Shown piece after piece: positions 34,470 through 42,774 of a DNA stretch of 53,441 bases. The position numbers and the translations under genes are program-made. The DNA is from Candidatus Brocadia sp. (lineage in GTDB: Bacteria > Planctomycetota > Brocadiia > Brocadiales > Brocadiaceae), in contig SOEU01000023.1 of assembly GCA_021646415.1 (NCBI GenBank), positions 1 to 53,441 of the forward strand, written 5' to 3'. Positions within the stretch are counted from its first letter, which is position 1. Each line of letters begins with the position of its first letter. The notes under the pieces are model-generated. The model made no database searches. It was not told the DNA's origin and worked only from the letters and a program-made list of their open reading frames with translations.

Positions 34470-34610
34470 ACAACCTCCCTTAAAAGAACCAATATCCGTG
34501 CAATTTATCATCATTACAATGGTAAGAGATTTTCGTTGCTTGTAAAATAAGATGTACGAAAGGTGTATCCAAATGTGACATCAGAAAAGGTATTAGCCCT
34601 AATATATTTT

Positions 34611-34880
34611 CTAGGCAGTTTCCCGATCATATTCGTTTTCTCTGTCCTCTTCCTCATAATGGACATTATCATTGTCCCAGTGGTTATCACTTACAAAATA
34701 GCTATAGGAATATTCCTTACCCCGAATTGCACTGTTTTGAAAACTAAAATCATCAATAATTGTGAATGTTTTTAGAAAAAAGTTACCAACCGTCACTACC
34801 GATAATACCAATGAGGTAATTATGGATATTCTTTGCATGGATAAAGGGGTCTTGCCAAATAATAGTAATTTTTGTCTCAT
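34611..34880 (-). CDS. Small exported acidic-tailed protein, unknown function
   Basis: About 89 residues from ATG 34880, which has AAGGAG six bases upstream. One hydrophobic segment (ISIITSLVLSVVTVGNFFL) near the N-terminus acts as anchor or signal. The C-terminal half is rich in Asp, Glu, Tyr and Asn (NHWDNDNVHYEEEDRENEY). No family is recognised. It lies between the SCP2 and DUF5666 genes on the same strand and is separated from the latter by about 140 bases, so it may close one transcript or belong to the whole run. Confidence 0.6.
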   Translation of the reverse strand: MRQKLLLFGKTPLSMQRISIITSLVLSVVTVGNFFLKTFTIIDDFSFQNSAIRGKEYSYSYFVSDNHWDNDNVHYEEEDRENEYDRETA

Positions 34881-34905
34881 ACGACACTCCTTTGCGTAAT
34901 ACATA

Positions 34906-35304
34906 TTACAGGTAATTAACCAGGATATTCATCTTTAGTGCTAATAGAATGTCTCCTTTTATATCAACCGTTCCTTTGAAAAATGCCATTTGTGGGGTTA
35001 TTTCACGCCTGAGAATAGAGAGAAATGTATTGCTGTTCAAGGTAAAGGTACACGTGGGTTTCTCCAGCACCTTCTTTGTTACTTCCTTTACGAAACCGTT
35101 TTCTATCACAATGTTCCAAATCCCGTTTCCATTATCCGTTATCTCGAATTGGATGATAGCATTAAGACTGGATATTTTGGGAATTGTGCAACTATTTACC
35201 CTATCTTTTAACAATCGGTTAAAGTATTCGATATGAGTGATATTTTCCGGGATTTCCGGTCTTTTACCCATTTTGTTTATAGTACTTTCTTGAAGAATTG
35301 TCAT
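34906..35304 (-). CDS. SCP2 sterol-binding domain protein
   Basis: A 132-residue single-domain protein of the SCP2 fold, a hydrophobic pocket that binds lipids or acyl-CoA. Recognisable are NAIIQFEITDNGNGIWNIVI, the turn GFVKEVTKKVLEKPTCTFTL, and FLSILRREITPQMAFFKGTVDIKGD, which matches the family's C-terminal 'G.....G.l.i.Gd' pattern. The frame begins inside the end of the reductase gene (41-base overlap from 35304, or 8 bases if ATG 35271 is used). Neither start has a clear ribosome site. Its tight coupling to an NAD-dependent reductase suggests that it presents or carries the lipid substrate. Confidence 0.88.
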   Translation of the reverse strand: MTILQESTINKMGKRPEIPENITHIEYFNRLLKDRVNSCTIPKISSLNAIIQFEITDNGNGIWNIVIENGFVKEVTKKVLEKPTCTFTLNSNTFLSILRREITPQMAFFKGTVDIKGDILLALKMNILVNYL

Positions 35305-36499
35305 AGAACTTTGGAATTGTTAACTTGCAGACGGTTTGTTTTTTTTTACCCCAATTTGTATCAATAGCATACTGAATAAACAGGTTGATGAGTTCCTGGG
35401 TAATCAAAGGGCACTCGATCCCCGTACCGCTTAACATGATCCTTGTGTTTGTCGAATCAAAATAAGGTTCTCCAAACATATATGGTCGGAAGGCCTCAGT
35501 TCCCTGTAAAAATAATTTTTCCGGTAAGTTGTGTGGCCGAACCTGGAATTCATATATGGGCACAATCTTTATATGATGGATACCTGTTGCAATCGTCATC
35601 CACTCGGCAAGTTCACCGAGTGTGGGTGGGGACGGATTTACGATGTGAAATATCTTGTTTATACTATTTGCCTGTCCGGAGATGGCAACGATTGCATGTG
35701 TGGCGTAATCCACGGGTACAAGGTTTATCGTGGCATGTTTGTCACCGGGAATTCTCAAAGATGGAGGATGGCCGATATCGTTTCTGCTGCTACACTGTGT
35801 ATCTTTGTGATTATTTCGCATTTCATAATTTTTAAGACGGTTCAATCCCTTGCCAAATACATAAATGCTGTCGTAATTACGTGTAAAACCGGTTTTGGAA
35901 TCACCTACGATAATACTCGGTCGATAGATCGTCGTGGGGATATTATATTTGTTCGCAAATTGCCTCAACAATCTCTCGGCATCAAACTTTGATTTTTCGT
36001 AATTATTATTAAACGTCTGTTTTTTCTCCAGTTCATGCTCAAAAACTGTATCACGTCTTGTCCCCGCAACATAAGCCGTACTAATATAATGAAGCCTTTT
36101 TGGTTTGTTTGAGAGACAAAACCATACTATGTGTTCAGTGCCGTAAACATTGGTAGGTACCAGCGTGTTGTCTGATCCATTACAGAATTTTGTTGCTGCA
36201 GCACAGTGAAATACCTCATCAACGGTATCCGATAATCTTGAATAATCCTGTGCATTTAGTCCAAGGCATTTTTGAGAAACATCCCCATCAATTATTTCAA
36301 TACGGCCGGATAGTGTGTCAAGCACAGATTCCGTGTTCCCAACCGGCGGGAACACTTCAGAAATCCTTTCTTTAGCCTGTCCATTCGCTGAATTTCTGAT
36401 AAGAAGTTTGAGGTAAAAACCTGCCTCAAAAAGTTCTCTGGTCAGGTAATTTCCTAAAAATCCTGTTGCGCCTGTTATGAGTATCGTTTTTTGTTTCAT
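35264..36499 (-). CDS. NAD(P)-dependent SDR / thioester-reductase-like protein
   Basis: A 411-residue extended short-chain dehydrogenase. The Rossmann motif ITGATGFLGNYLTREL is at the start. DEVFHCAAATKF, the Tyr-x-x-x-Lys pair in NNYEKSKFDAE and TIYRPSIIVGDS follow in the order of the NAD_binding_4 (male-sterility, carboxylic-acid reductase) group. Those enzymes reduce acyl thioesters to aldehydes or alcohols, or act as sterol-type dehydrogenases. The gene overlaps an SCP2 lipid-binding gene, which supports a lipid substrate. The start has no strong ribosome site but the Rossmann motif begins at residue 7, so little can be missing. Confidence 0.88.
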   Translation of the reverse strand: MKQKTILITGATGFLGNYLTRELFEAGFYLKLLIRNSANGQAKERISEVFPPVGNTESVLDTLSGRIEIIDGDVSQKCLGLNAQDYSRLSDTVDEVFHCAAATKFCNGSDNTLVPTNVYGTEHIVWFCLSNKPKRLHYISTAYVAGTRRDTVFEHELEKKQTFNNNYEKSKFDAERLLRQFANKYNIPTTIYRPSIIVGDSKTGFTRNYDSIYVFGKGLNRLKNYEMRNNHKDTQCSSRNDIGHPPSLRIPGDKHATINLVPVDYATHAIVAISGQANSINKIFHIVNPSPPTLGELAEWMTIATGIHHIKIVPIYEFQVRPHNLPEKLFLQGTEAFRPYMFGEPYFDSTNTRIMLSGTGIECPLITQELINLFIQYAIDTNWGKKKQTVCKLTIPKFYDNSSRKYYKQNG

Positions 36500-36765
36500 T
36501 ATCTATTATCCAGACTGTTCTGTACTTGATGAATGCTTCCGAGCTTTTCATAGCGAGATGTTAAATCAAACGTTGGACACAGCGCAACAGATGTACCGAA
36601 TATTGTGAAAAAACGAAATAAAGATGGGAGTATGCTGTAAGTATTTGAAATGTAATGAGCTTATGGTCAAACAAGTATTTGTCTCTCTTGATGTAATACC
36701 AGCGATGTCTATAAATTTATGTAATATTTACATGTAATAATTGTAATTCTTACAAAAGTATCGAT
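36500..36765. other. AT-rich spacer between reductase and glycosyltransferase genes
   Basis: No gene. The part nearest the glycosyltransferase stop is very AT-rich, with overlapping palindromic stretches around TGTAATATTTACATGTAAT (about 36719-36737). It may hold the promoter of the reductase operon, but no clear -35/-10 pair could be assigned. Confidence 0.4.
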
Positions 36766-38292
36766 CTAGAAATGATGCCCGACCTGTGAATTGGTCAACA
36801 CAGAAAGCTGCAACTCTTCCCTTGTGCTATCGGTGTATGGGTTTCCTTTGAACTTTGTCATAGGTGGGTTTGTTATGCCGAATTGTTTCATTTCTCCCGA
36901 TGTATGAACCATGAGAATATTTTGGGGTTTACCTAATGAACACAATAAGTCACTCTTTAACTCTGTTATATCCCGTACCGTTCTCACGTCCCATTGAGGG
37001 GCATAATAATCAAAAAATCTTTTCTCGTTGCAACAGTAGATTCTTGTAGAAATATTATTAAATTGCCTTTCAATAAATTGGATTAATTGTATTGGCGCCG
37101 GGATATTATTACGATATTTGACAACTAATTTGAACGATATTACTGACATACTAACAATCAGTGTCAATGTAAAAAGCAGAAAAACACCCTTGTAATCCGT
37201 TTCCTGGGCTTTGCATAGTCCGCATGCGATCAGTATCAATATCATAGGTATGATTGGCATTATATGCCTCGGGTTTGCCACGTTTTGCCCAAGAATCACC
37301 CAAAGCAAATAAGGGAACACATATAATACTAAGAACCATCCTCGGCGGTCAAAGTGATAATACTTGAGGAAATAAAAAAGGGAGATTATGATAATCATGG
37401 AGGGGATTAATCTCAAAAACGAGGTATCATACCACCAGCCACCCAGCCCGCACACCCATATTGACTTCACAAGACAGGCGATCCGCGTTAATCCGCAAAA
37501 GGTGAATATCGAGCCGCCCCAATCGGTAAAATGCCCATAGGAAAATAAAAAGCCATTTTGAAAAAAAGAACTACAGCCTATGTGTCCGATTTGTGGGAAA
37601 AGCCAGAAAAAAATACCAGCAACGAGTCCCATGAATCCATACAAAATGACCTGTGTCTTATGGTTCATTCTTTGAACAGCTAAATAGAATAAGACGCCTA
37701 TCAATAATGCAATGAATGGAAAATAAGAAAGTCGCACACCGAGTCCGAGACCTAGGGCCAGACCGCCCCAAAAAAGGCAGTTTTTGTTATTGAAATTCGT
37801 AAGCATCGGGTTAAATGCCCGATACAAGAAATCGGCAGATAATGTTACAAAAAATAAGCCCATAGCATCAGAGGTGGGTCTTTCGGCTTGTAACCAACAC
37901 AATGGATTGATGAGATAAAGAATTGCCGTCAGTGTGGCAACCTTTTCAGAAAATAACTGTCTGGCAAGGGAGAAAAGCGGGTAGACCGTAAGACTACTAA
38001 AAAAAACACCGGGTAATACTAACGCCCAGGCCTCATCAGCGAAGAATCTGAAAAATAGTCGTGAGATAAATATATAAACAGGATAACCAGGAAAGTGTGG
38101 CTGAAGGAGGGAAAGGTCGTAATCTCTGATCCCCAGGGCAAAGTCTATGCTGTCACAGCAGTCAAGATATTTGCCTCTAAAACACAGACGTAATAAAAAA
38201 CAAACAAAAAACAGAAGGCTTACCCTGCATCGAAAATTTATATATTGCACGCTTGTACTAATTTTATTTGTTTTGCCATTTTTTACAGGCAA
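36766..38292 (-). CDS. GT39-type membrane glycosyltransferase
   Basis: A 508-residue integral membrane protein with about ten helices. After helix 1 comes CDSIDFALGIRDYDLSLLQPHFPGYPVYIFISR, the Asp-containing loop of DUF2723/PMT-type transferases. INPLCWLQAERPTSDAMGLFF and GQNVANPRHIMPIIPMILIL further on are also typical. The soluble C-terminal ~90 residues (RIYCCNEKRFFDYYAPQW) are of unknown role. It forms a module with the LAB_N and GT2 genes immediately upstream, parallel to the module at 28796-33181. The acceptor is not known. Confidence 0.88.
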   Translation of the reverse strand: MPVKNGKTNKISTSVQYINFRCRVSLLFFVCFLLRLCFRGKYLDCCDSIDFALGIRDYDLSLLQPHFPGYPVYIFISRLFFRFFADEAWALVLPGVFFSSLTVYPLFSLARQLFSEKVATLTAILYLINPLCWLQAERPTSDAMGLFFVTLSADFLYRAFNPMLTNFNNKNCLFWGGLALGLGLGVRLSYFPFIALLIGVLFYLAVQRMNHKTQVILYGFMGLVAGIFFWLFPQIGHIGCSSFFQNGFLFSYGHFTDWGGSIFTFCGLTRIACLVKSIWVCGLGGWWYDTSFLRLIPSMIIIISLFYFLKYYHFDRRGWFLVLYVFPYLLWVILGQNVANPRHIMPIIPMILILIACGLCKAQETDYKGVFLLFTLTLIVSMSVISFKLVVKYRNNIPAPIQLIQFIERQFNNISTRIYCCNEKRFFDYYAPQWDVRTVRDITELKSDLLCSLGKPQNILMVHTSGEMKQFGITNPPMTKFKGNPYTDSTREELQLSVLTNSQVGHHF

Positions 38293-38316
38293 AATTATAT
38301 ACGTTCGGTAGCGAAG

Positions 38317-38646
38317 TTATTCTGTAAAAGTCTTTCGTAATCCAAATCCCTTACCTGCAGCCGTAGCCAGTATTCTTTTCTTTTTGTAGATTAACATAAT
38401 ATTGCGTACATAGATAAAAAGCCCCGAACATTGTCCCATGATAAAAACAGGATCACGTCGATAAATTGCATACGTTAATAATATTGCACTTCCCGCCATG
38501 CTCAGATACCAGAACACCTCGGGGATGATACTTTCGCCGCGCTTTTCAGAAACAATCCATTGTACGAAAAACCTTGATCCAAACAAAAATTGTCCAATAA
38601 AACCCAGGATAATCCATGCGTTAATATGTGTTGCAAGATTAGTCAT
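38317..38646 (-). CDS. LAB_N domain small membrane protein, copy B
   Basis: A 109-residue three-helix protein nearly identical in plan to copy A at 30509-30838. The central stretch SRFF(V/I)QWIVSEKRGES and the following IIPEVFWYLSMAGS are shared exactly apart from one residue, while the C-terminal 20 residues differ. It overlaps the GT2 copy B gene upstream by eight bases. The likely function is the same as copy A: a partner of a polyprenyl-phosphate glycosyltransferase. Confidence 0.92.
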   Translation of the reverse strand: MTNLATHINAWIILGFIGQFLFGSRFFVQWIVSEKRGESIIPEVFWYLSMAGSAILLTYAIYRRDPVFIMGQCSGLFIYVRNIMLIYKKKRILATAAGKGFGLRKTFTE

Positions 38647-39343
38647 TATTTACCTCATAATTCAGTTTACGTTTTTTCATCCATCGTACGACCAGCAGAT
38701 CTATAAATGCCCTGAATGCCCTGTTCGATATACCATACTTCGATTTTCCAAACTTCCTCGGATAGTGGTTTACCACAATTTCCGCAACCGTAAAACCTTC
38801 CATTTTAAACAGGGTTGGTAAAAACCGATGCATGCCATTATATAACTTGATTCGATTGAAACATTCCTTCCGATATGCCTTCAGGGAACACCCCGTATCT
38901 TTAATATCTTCCTGTGAAAGTTTGTTTCTGATAAAGTTCGCTACTTTGGAAGAGATGCGTTTGATCCACGGGTCGTTCCTCTTCTGTCTCCACCCGCATA
39001 CCATATCATAAGTGTCGAGTTTTTCAAGCAATTTCGGAATATCCGCAGGGTCGTTCTGCATATCTGCATCCATGGAAACCACATATTTCCCTGCTGCATG
39101 TTTAAAGCCGGCGTCCATGGCTGCCGTTTGACCGGCATTCTTCTTGAAATGAATTGTACGGAAGTTTGTATGGCTAGCACACCACGCATTTAATTTCCCC
39201 GTACTACCATCAGTGCTGCCGTCATTCACAAAGATTACTTCATAGTTTTTACCCCGCATTTTATTGATGATAGAACGACCGAGAGGTTCAATGTTATCGA
39301 CCTCGTTATATACGGGAATAACAATGGAAATATCCGGATTCAC
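38639..39343 (-). CDS. GT2 polyprenyl-phosphate glycosyltransferase, copy B
   Basis: A 234-residue enzyme closely paralogous to copy A, with ISIVIPVYNEVDNIEPL, VIFVNDGSTDGS, the DxD site VSMDADMQNDP and KDTGCSLKAYRKE. The start is GTG at 39343. It differs from copy A mostly by conservative changes, so the pair probably arose by duplication of a GT2-LAB_N unit. Expected role: loading a sugar onto polyprenyl phosphate for the membrane glycosyltransferase encoded two genes downstream. It follows the NtrC-type regulator gene by 34 bases on the same strand. Confidence 0.93.
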   Translation of the reverse strand: MNPDISIVIPVYNEVDNIEPLGRSIINKMRGKNYEVIFVNDGSTDGSTGKLNAWCASHTNFRTIHFKKNAGQTAAMDAGFKHAAGKYVVSMDADMQNDPADIPKLLEKLDTYDMVCGWRQKRNDPWIKRISSKVANFIRNKLSQEDIKDTGCSLKAYRKECFNRIKLYNGMHRFLPTLFKMEGFTVAEIVVNHYPRKFGKSKYGISNRAFRAFIDLLVVRWMKKRKLNYEVNND

Positions 39344-39377
39344 CGATTGTATTTTATAGTATTATCAAAAAAATTCA

Positions 39378-40727
39378 TTACAAATCAATATTGTACACTT
39401 TTAATTTATTGTATAACGTTTTCAGAGATATACCAAGGGCTTCTGCGGCAAGGGTTTTATTCCACCGTTTTTCGTGTAGTACCTTAAGTATATACTTCTT
39501 CTCCACATCCGAAAGAGTTCCTTCTGTGCCCTCGATTGCGTTCCGGGAAGAGGATATTCCGCGAATATTTTCTGGTAAATCCTCAATGGCGATGTTCTCG
39601 CCTTCTGCCAGTACTACCAGACGTTCCATGGTGTTTTCTAATTCGCGCACGTTACCTGGCCAGGTGTATTGGGTCATTGCCGTTAATGCTTCGGGAAGTA
39701 TTTTCTTTTTCGGCATATCCCGGCAAAAGTTTTCAAGAAAATAGTTGATTAAAAGGGGGATGTCTTCCCGCCTTTCTCTCAAGGAGGGAAGAGATAGAGT
39801 AATCACGTTTAACCTGAAATAGAGGTCTTCCCTGAATCTTCCATTTTTTACTTCTGTAGCCAGATTTTTATGGGTAGCAGCAATGATACGGGTATCTACA
39901 GTAATTGCTTTATTGTCACCAATGCGCCGGACCTCGCCTGATTGAACAACGCGAAGGAGCTTTGCCTGTGTGTTAACGGTGAGTTCTCCAATCTCGTCCA
40001 GAAACAGCGTACCTCCGTCTGCTGCTTCGAACAGTCCCATCCGTGATTCTGTGGCGCCGGTAAATGCCCCTTTCGTATGTCCAAAAAGTTCACTTTCTAA
40101 TAAAGTTTCCTGCAAGGTGGCACAGTTAACAACCACGAATGGTTTATTTGCCCGTGTACTACGCAGATGGAGTGTCTGAGCAATGAGTTCCTTTCCTGTG
40201 CCACTTTCCCCCTGAATCAAAACAATGGAATCTGATGGAGCCACCTTGTCGATCATTTTATAAACAGCATTCATTGCGATGCTGTTTCCGATCATTACAG
40301 GGGTTTCCCGGACACTTTTTACCAATCTTCTGAGATGTGCATTCTCCCTGTTTAACTGTCTTTTTTCCAATGCTTTTTGCAATAATGCATCAAGTTCGCT
40401 CAAACGGCACTGTTTTGTGAGGTAATCGTACGCACCTAATTTTATAGCTTGAACGGCATTTTCAATAGAACCTTGCCCTGTCAAAACAATCACCTCTGTT
40501 GTAGACTCCATTTCCTTCACCTTTTTCAAGATCTCAATTCCGTTCATCATGGGCATATTCATGTCCAGTATAACCACGTCAAAATCACGCTCCTGCATAT
40601 TCCTTAGAGTCTCTGGCCCGTTAGCACAGCAGGTCACGTTATATCCCATGCGGGTGAGTTCCTTTGCCATAATGTTCCGGAACGTGTCTTCATCGTCTGT
40701 AAATAGGATGTTAGGTCTTTTACTCAT
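39378..40727 (-). CDS. Sigma-54-dependent response regulator (NtrC family)
   Basis: 449 residues. The receiver keeps its acidic pocket (FTDDEDT), phospho-Asp (VVILDMNMPMMNG) and T/S and K positions (VIVLTGQGS, YLTKQ). The AAA+ domain has GESGTGKE, GAFTGA, TLFLDEIGELT and RLNVITLSLPSLRERREDI. The C-terminal Fis-type helix-turn-helix is RWNKTLAAEALGISLKTLYNKL. It is activated by phosphorylation, most likely by the histidine kinase encoded just upstream (40922-42628). It works with sigma-54 RNA polymerase. Its position directly upstream of the GT2/LAB_N/PMT genes suggests envelope glycosylation as a target, which is inference. Confidence 0.95.
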   Translation of the reverse strand: MSKRPNILFTDDEDTFRNIMAKELTRMGYNVTCCANGPETLRNMQERDFDVVILDMNMPMMNGIEILKKVKEMESTTEVIVLTGQGSIENAVQAIKLGAYDYLTKQCRLSELDALLQKALEKRQLNRENAHLRRLVKSVRETPVMIGNSIAMNAVYKMIDKVAPSDSIVLIQGESGTGKELIAQTLHLRSTRANKPFVVVNCATLQETLLESELFGHTKGAFTGATESRMGLFEAADGGTLFLDEIGELTVNTQAKLLRVVQSGEVRRIGDNKAITVDTRIIAATHKNLATEVKNGRFREDLYFRLNVITLSLPSLRERREDIPLLINYFLENFCRDMPKKKILPEALTAMTQYTWPGNVRELENTMERLVVLAEGENIAIEDLPENIRGISSSRNAIEGTEGTLSDVEKKYILKVLHEKRWNKTLAAEALGISLKTLYNKLKVYNIDL

Positions 40728-40866
40728 GATGTTCTTGTGTTCGAAATTGAATATAAAATTTTATATTACAATTACCGTCGGGGAATTTCAAAGGTTACCC
40801 CGCTTGTTCCCAAACTCTGTTTCATGGATATCTGCTTAACTGTCAGAAACTTTATCGATTGATTTC

Positions 40867-40916
40867 TCGAAACAGAGTTTCTTACCCATTGCGTTCCCAA
40901 ACGGAGTTTGGGAACG
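40867..40916 (-). repeat. Composite palindromic repeat, copy 2 (reverse orientation)
   Basis: TCGAAACAGAGTTTCTT, nine bases, then CGTTCCCAAACGGAGTTTGG GAACG: the same two hairpins as at 17163-17212 and 45891-45941 but reversed. It lies in the spacer between the histidine kinase and regulator genes, where it would be transcribed and fold. A partial extra copy (GTTCCCAAACTCTGTTTC) is at 40805-40822. Confidence 0.8.
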
Positions 40917-40921
40917 AATTG

Positions 40922-42628
40922 CTATGTTGCTAAAGGCAATGTTATCGTAAAGCACGCACCCTTACCAGCCCCTTCACTAAAGGCTTCAATTCTTCCACTA
41001 TGGACATCTATAATGCCATAACAGATAGCAAGCCCCAGTCCGGTACCCTTTCCGGTTGGTTTTGTGGTAAAGAAAGGGTCGAATATTTTATCAAGGTGTT
41101 CTGTCTCGATACCGGTACCAGAATCCTGGAAAACTATTTGTACAACGGTCTGTTTTTTACAGGTTGATACAGAGATGTCACCACCACCTTCAGTTGCATG
41201 CAGTGCATTAATAATTAAGTTGAGGAAGACCTGTTTTAACTGTTGCGGATCTCCAATTACAGAGCACGGTTCTTCGGAGAGATTGAGGTTGATGTTTTGA
41301 CTCCTTGATTGGGACTGATACTGGACAACGGAAAGCGTATCATGAATAATACGATTTACCTCGACTTGCTCAAATTTTGGTTCTGTCTGCCTCGAAAAGT
41401 TAAGGAGATTCGAGATAATGGTTTTACACCGATAGGTTTCATCGCAGATAATCTTTAGATATTCAGTAAATATATCTGAATCTATTGTATTATACGGTAA
41501 AGACTGCTTTTCATCAGCAAGTTCTTTTAAGGGGATCAGGGGTCGGGGAACAGGGTTCGGGAGATGCGCTTCTGACCTCTGATCCCTGACCCCTGACCCC
41601 TGATCCCCATTTTGTGACTGGTTAAAGTTATGCTGGGCTAACCTGGGATGGTATTGTTCTTTGCGATCCAATATTATTTTAAGCCGTTCAATCAAGCCTT
41701 CGGCACAACTGGCTACAGAAGCTAGTGGATTATTAATCTCGTGGGCAAGCCCCGTAACGAGTGTGCCGATGCTTGCCAGTTTTTCGGATTGTATTAGTTT
41801 GCGTTGGGTGAGTTGTAATTTTTTATATGCTTCCCGAATTTCCTGAGTCCTTTCCTCTACTTTGAGTTCTAAGGTATAGCGGGCATCAATCAATTGTTTC
41901 GTCCTTATATTGATAATCCTTGCTGCCTTCATGACTATGAGGAAAAGGGCAAAAAATAAAACCCCCATTGCCGAACCTGTCATAACAAGCGCCTTCTCCC
42001 GTGCCTTTGCTATCTGCCTCTTTAATCCGGACATGTCCTGGTAAATCTCCAATACCCCTACCTGGTTTTTTTTGGATCCGTCCTTTTCCATTTCATAAAA
42101 GGGGTAATAACTTTCGAGTAAGGTTTCAACCACAGAGGAGCCTTTCGAATCAGTTGTACCTGCCAGCCTTAATGCAGATGCAGGTTTACCATGAATGGCA
42201 GAATCCAGTTTTTTATTTATGCCGCGATCGAGGGTGAACCCTATATGCTCCGGCACCGTACTGTAAATGATACGACCTTCCAGATCATATAAATACAGTT
42301 TCTTTACTTTTAACCCGTACAAATTCTCACGAACGGTCTTATCCAGCTGTTTAAGTTGTTTGTGGTTGTTTTCGAGATCGATTTCTTTTTCCTTCCGGAG
42401 GGTAGGGAAAAGAAAATCTTTATAGATCTCATAATTCAGATGAACGGTAAAGTATTGTGCGTATTCCTCACTTCGTTTGACTAATTCCTGGCTCTCCATA
42501 CTTGGGAATATCCACCCCACCACCAGACTCAGGATTGCGGTGACTGCAAAGCTGGTGATAGTGTAGTACAATATCAAATTGAATTTTTCAGGGTGGAGAA
42601 TTTTTTGGAATTTTGGCATTTTTAGCAA
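40922..42628 (-). CDS. Sensor histidine kinase with an in-frame palindromic insertion
   Basis: A 568-residue membrane kinase. Two membrane helices (LILYYTITSFAVTAILSLVVGWIF and VMTGSAMGVLFFALFLIVMKAA) enclose an extracytoplasmic sensor of about 170 residues. A coiled-coil (DARYTLELKVEERTQEIREAY) leads to the phospho-acceptor helix with His in TGLAHEINNPLASV. The ATPase domain has NLIINALHAT, DSGTGIE and TGKGTGLGLAICYG. Between the two dimerisation helices the sequence GDQGSGVRDQRSEAHLPNPV is encoded by a 78-base palindromic repeat (41531-41608) with no counterpart in the family. The gene pairs with the NtrC regulator downstream. The 194-base spacer contains palindromic repeats. Confidence 0.93.
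   Translation of the reverse strand: MLKMPKFQKILHPEKFNLILYYTITSFAVTAILSLVVGWIFPSMESQELVKRSEEYAQYFTVHLNYEIYKDFLFPTLRKEKEIDLENNHKQLKQLDKTVRENLYGLKVKKLYLYDLEGRIIYSTVPEHIGFTLDRGINKKLDSAIHGKPASALRLAGTTDSKGSSVVETLLESYYPFYEMEKDGSKKNQVGVLEIYQDMSGLKRQIAKAREKALVMTGSAMGVLFFALFLIVMKAARIINIRTKQLIDARYTLELKVEERTQEIREAYKKLQLTQRKLIQSEKLASIGTLVTGLAHEINNPLASVASCAEGLIERLKIILDRKEQYHPRLAQHNFNQSQNGDQGSGVRDQRSEAHLPNPVPRPLIPLKELADEKQSLPYNTIDSDIFTEYLKIICDETYRCKTIISNLLNFSRQTEPKFEQVEVNRIIHDTLSVVQYQSQSRSQNINLNLSEEPCSVIGDPQQLKQVFLNLIINALHATEGGGDISVSTCKKQTVVQIVFQDSGTGIETEHLDKIFDPFFTTKPTGKGTGLGLAICYGIIDVHSGRIEAFSEGAGKGACFTITLPLAT
41531..41608. repeat. Palindromic repeat inserted in frame in the histidine kinase gene
   Basis: GGGGATCAGGGGTCGGGGAA opens the element and CCCTGACCCCTGATCCCC closes it: imperfect inverted arms around a short centre, with internal tandem CCCTGAC units. 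Its length is 78 bases, exactly 26 codons, so the reading frame is kept. The composition (runs of G or C) is unlike the surrounding gene. It encodes a Pro- and Gly-rich stretch in the kinase. Confidence 0.75.
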
Positions 42629-42774
42629 AAAATAAGTGAAAAATGGAAAATGGATCTCGCAATTTTCATTTTATACTTCAGGCTTGTTCTGGTCAGGAGT
42701 TGTAGAAATTATATGTCAGATACAAAACGTAACATATAATCATAGGTAAATGAAGCTTGGTTGTCAAATGTTGT

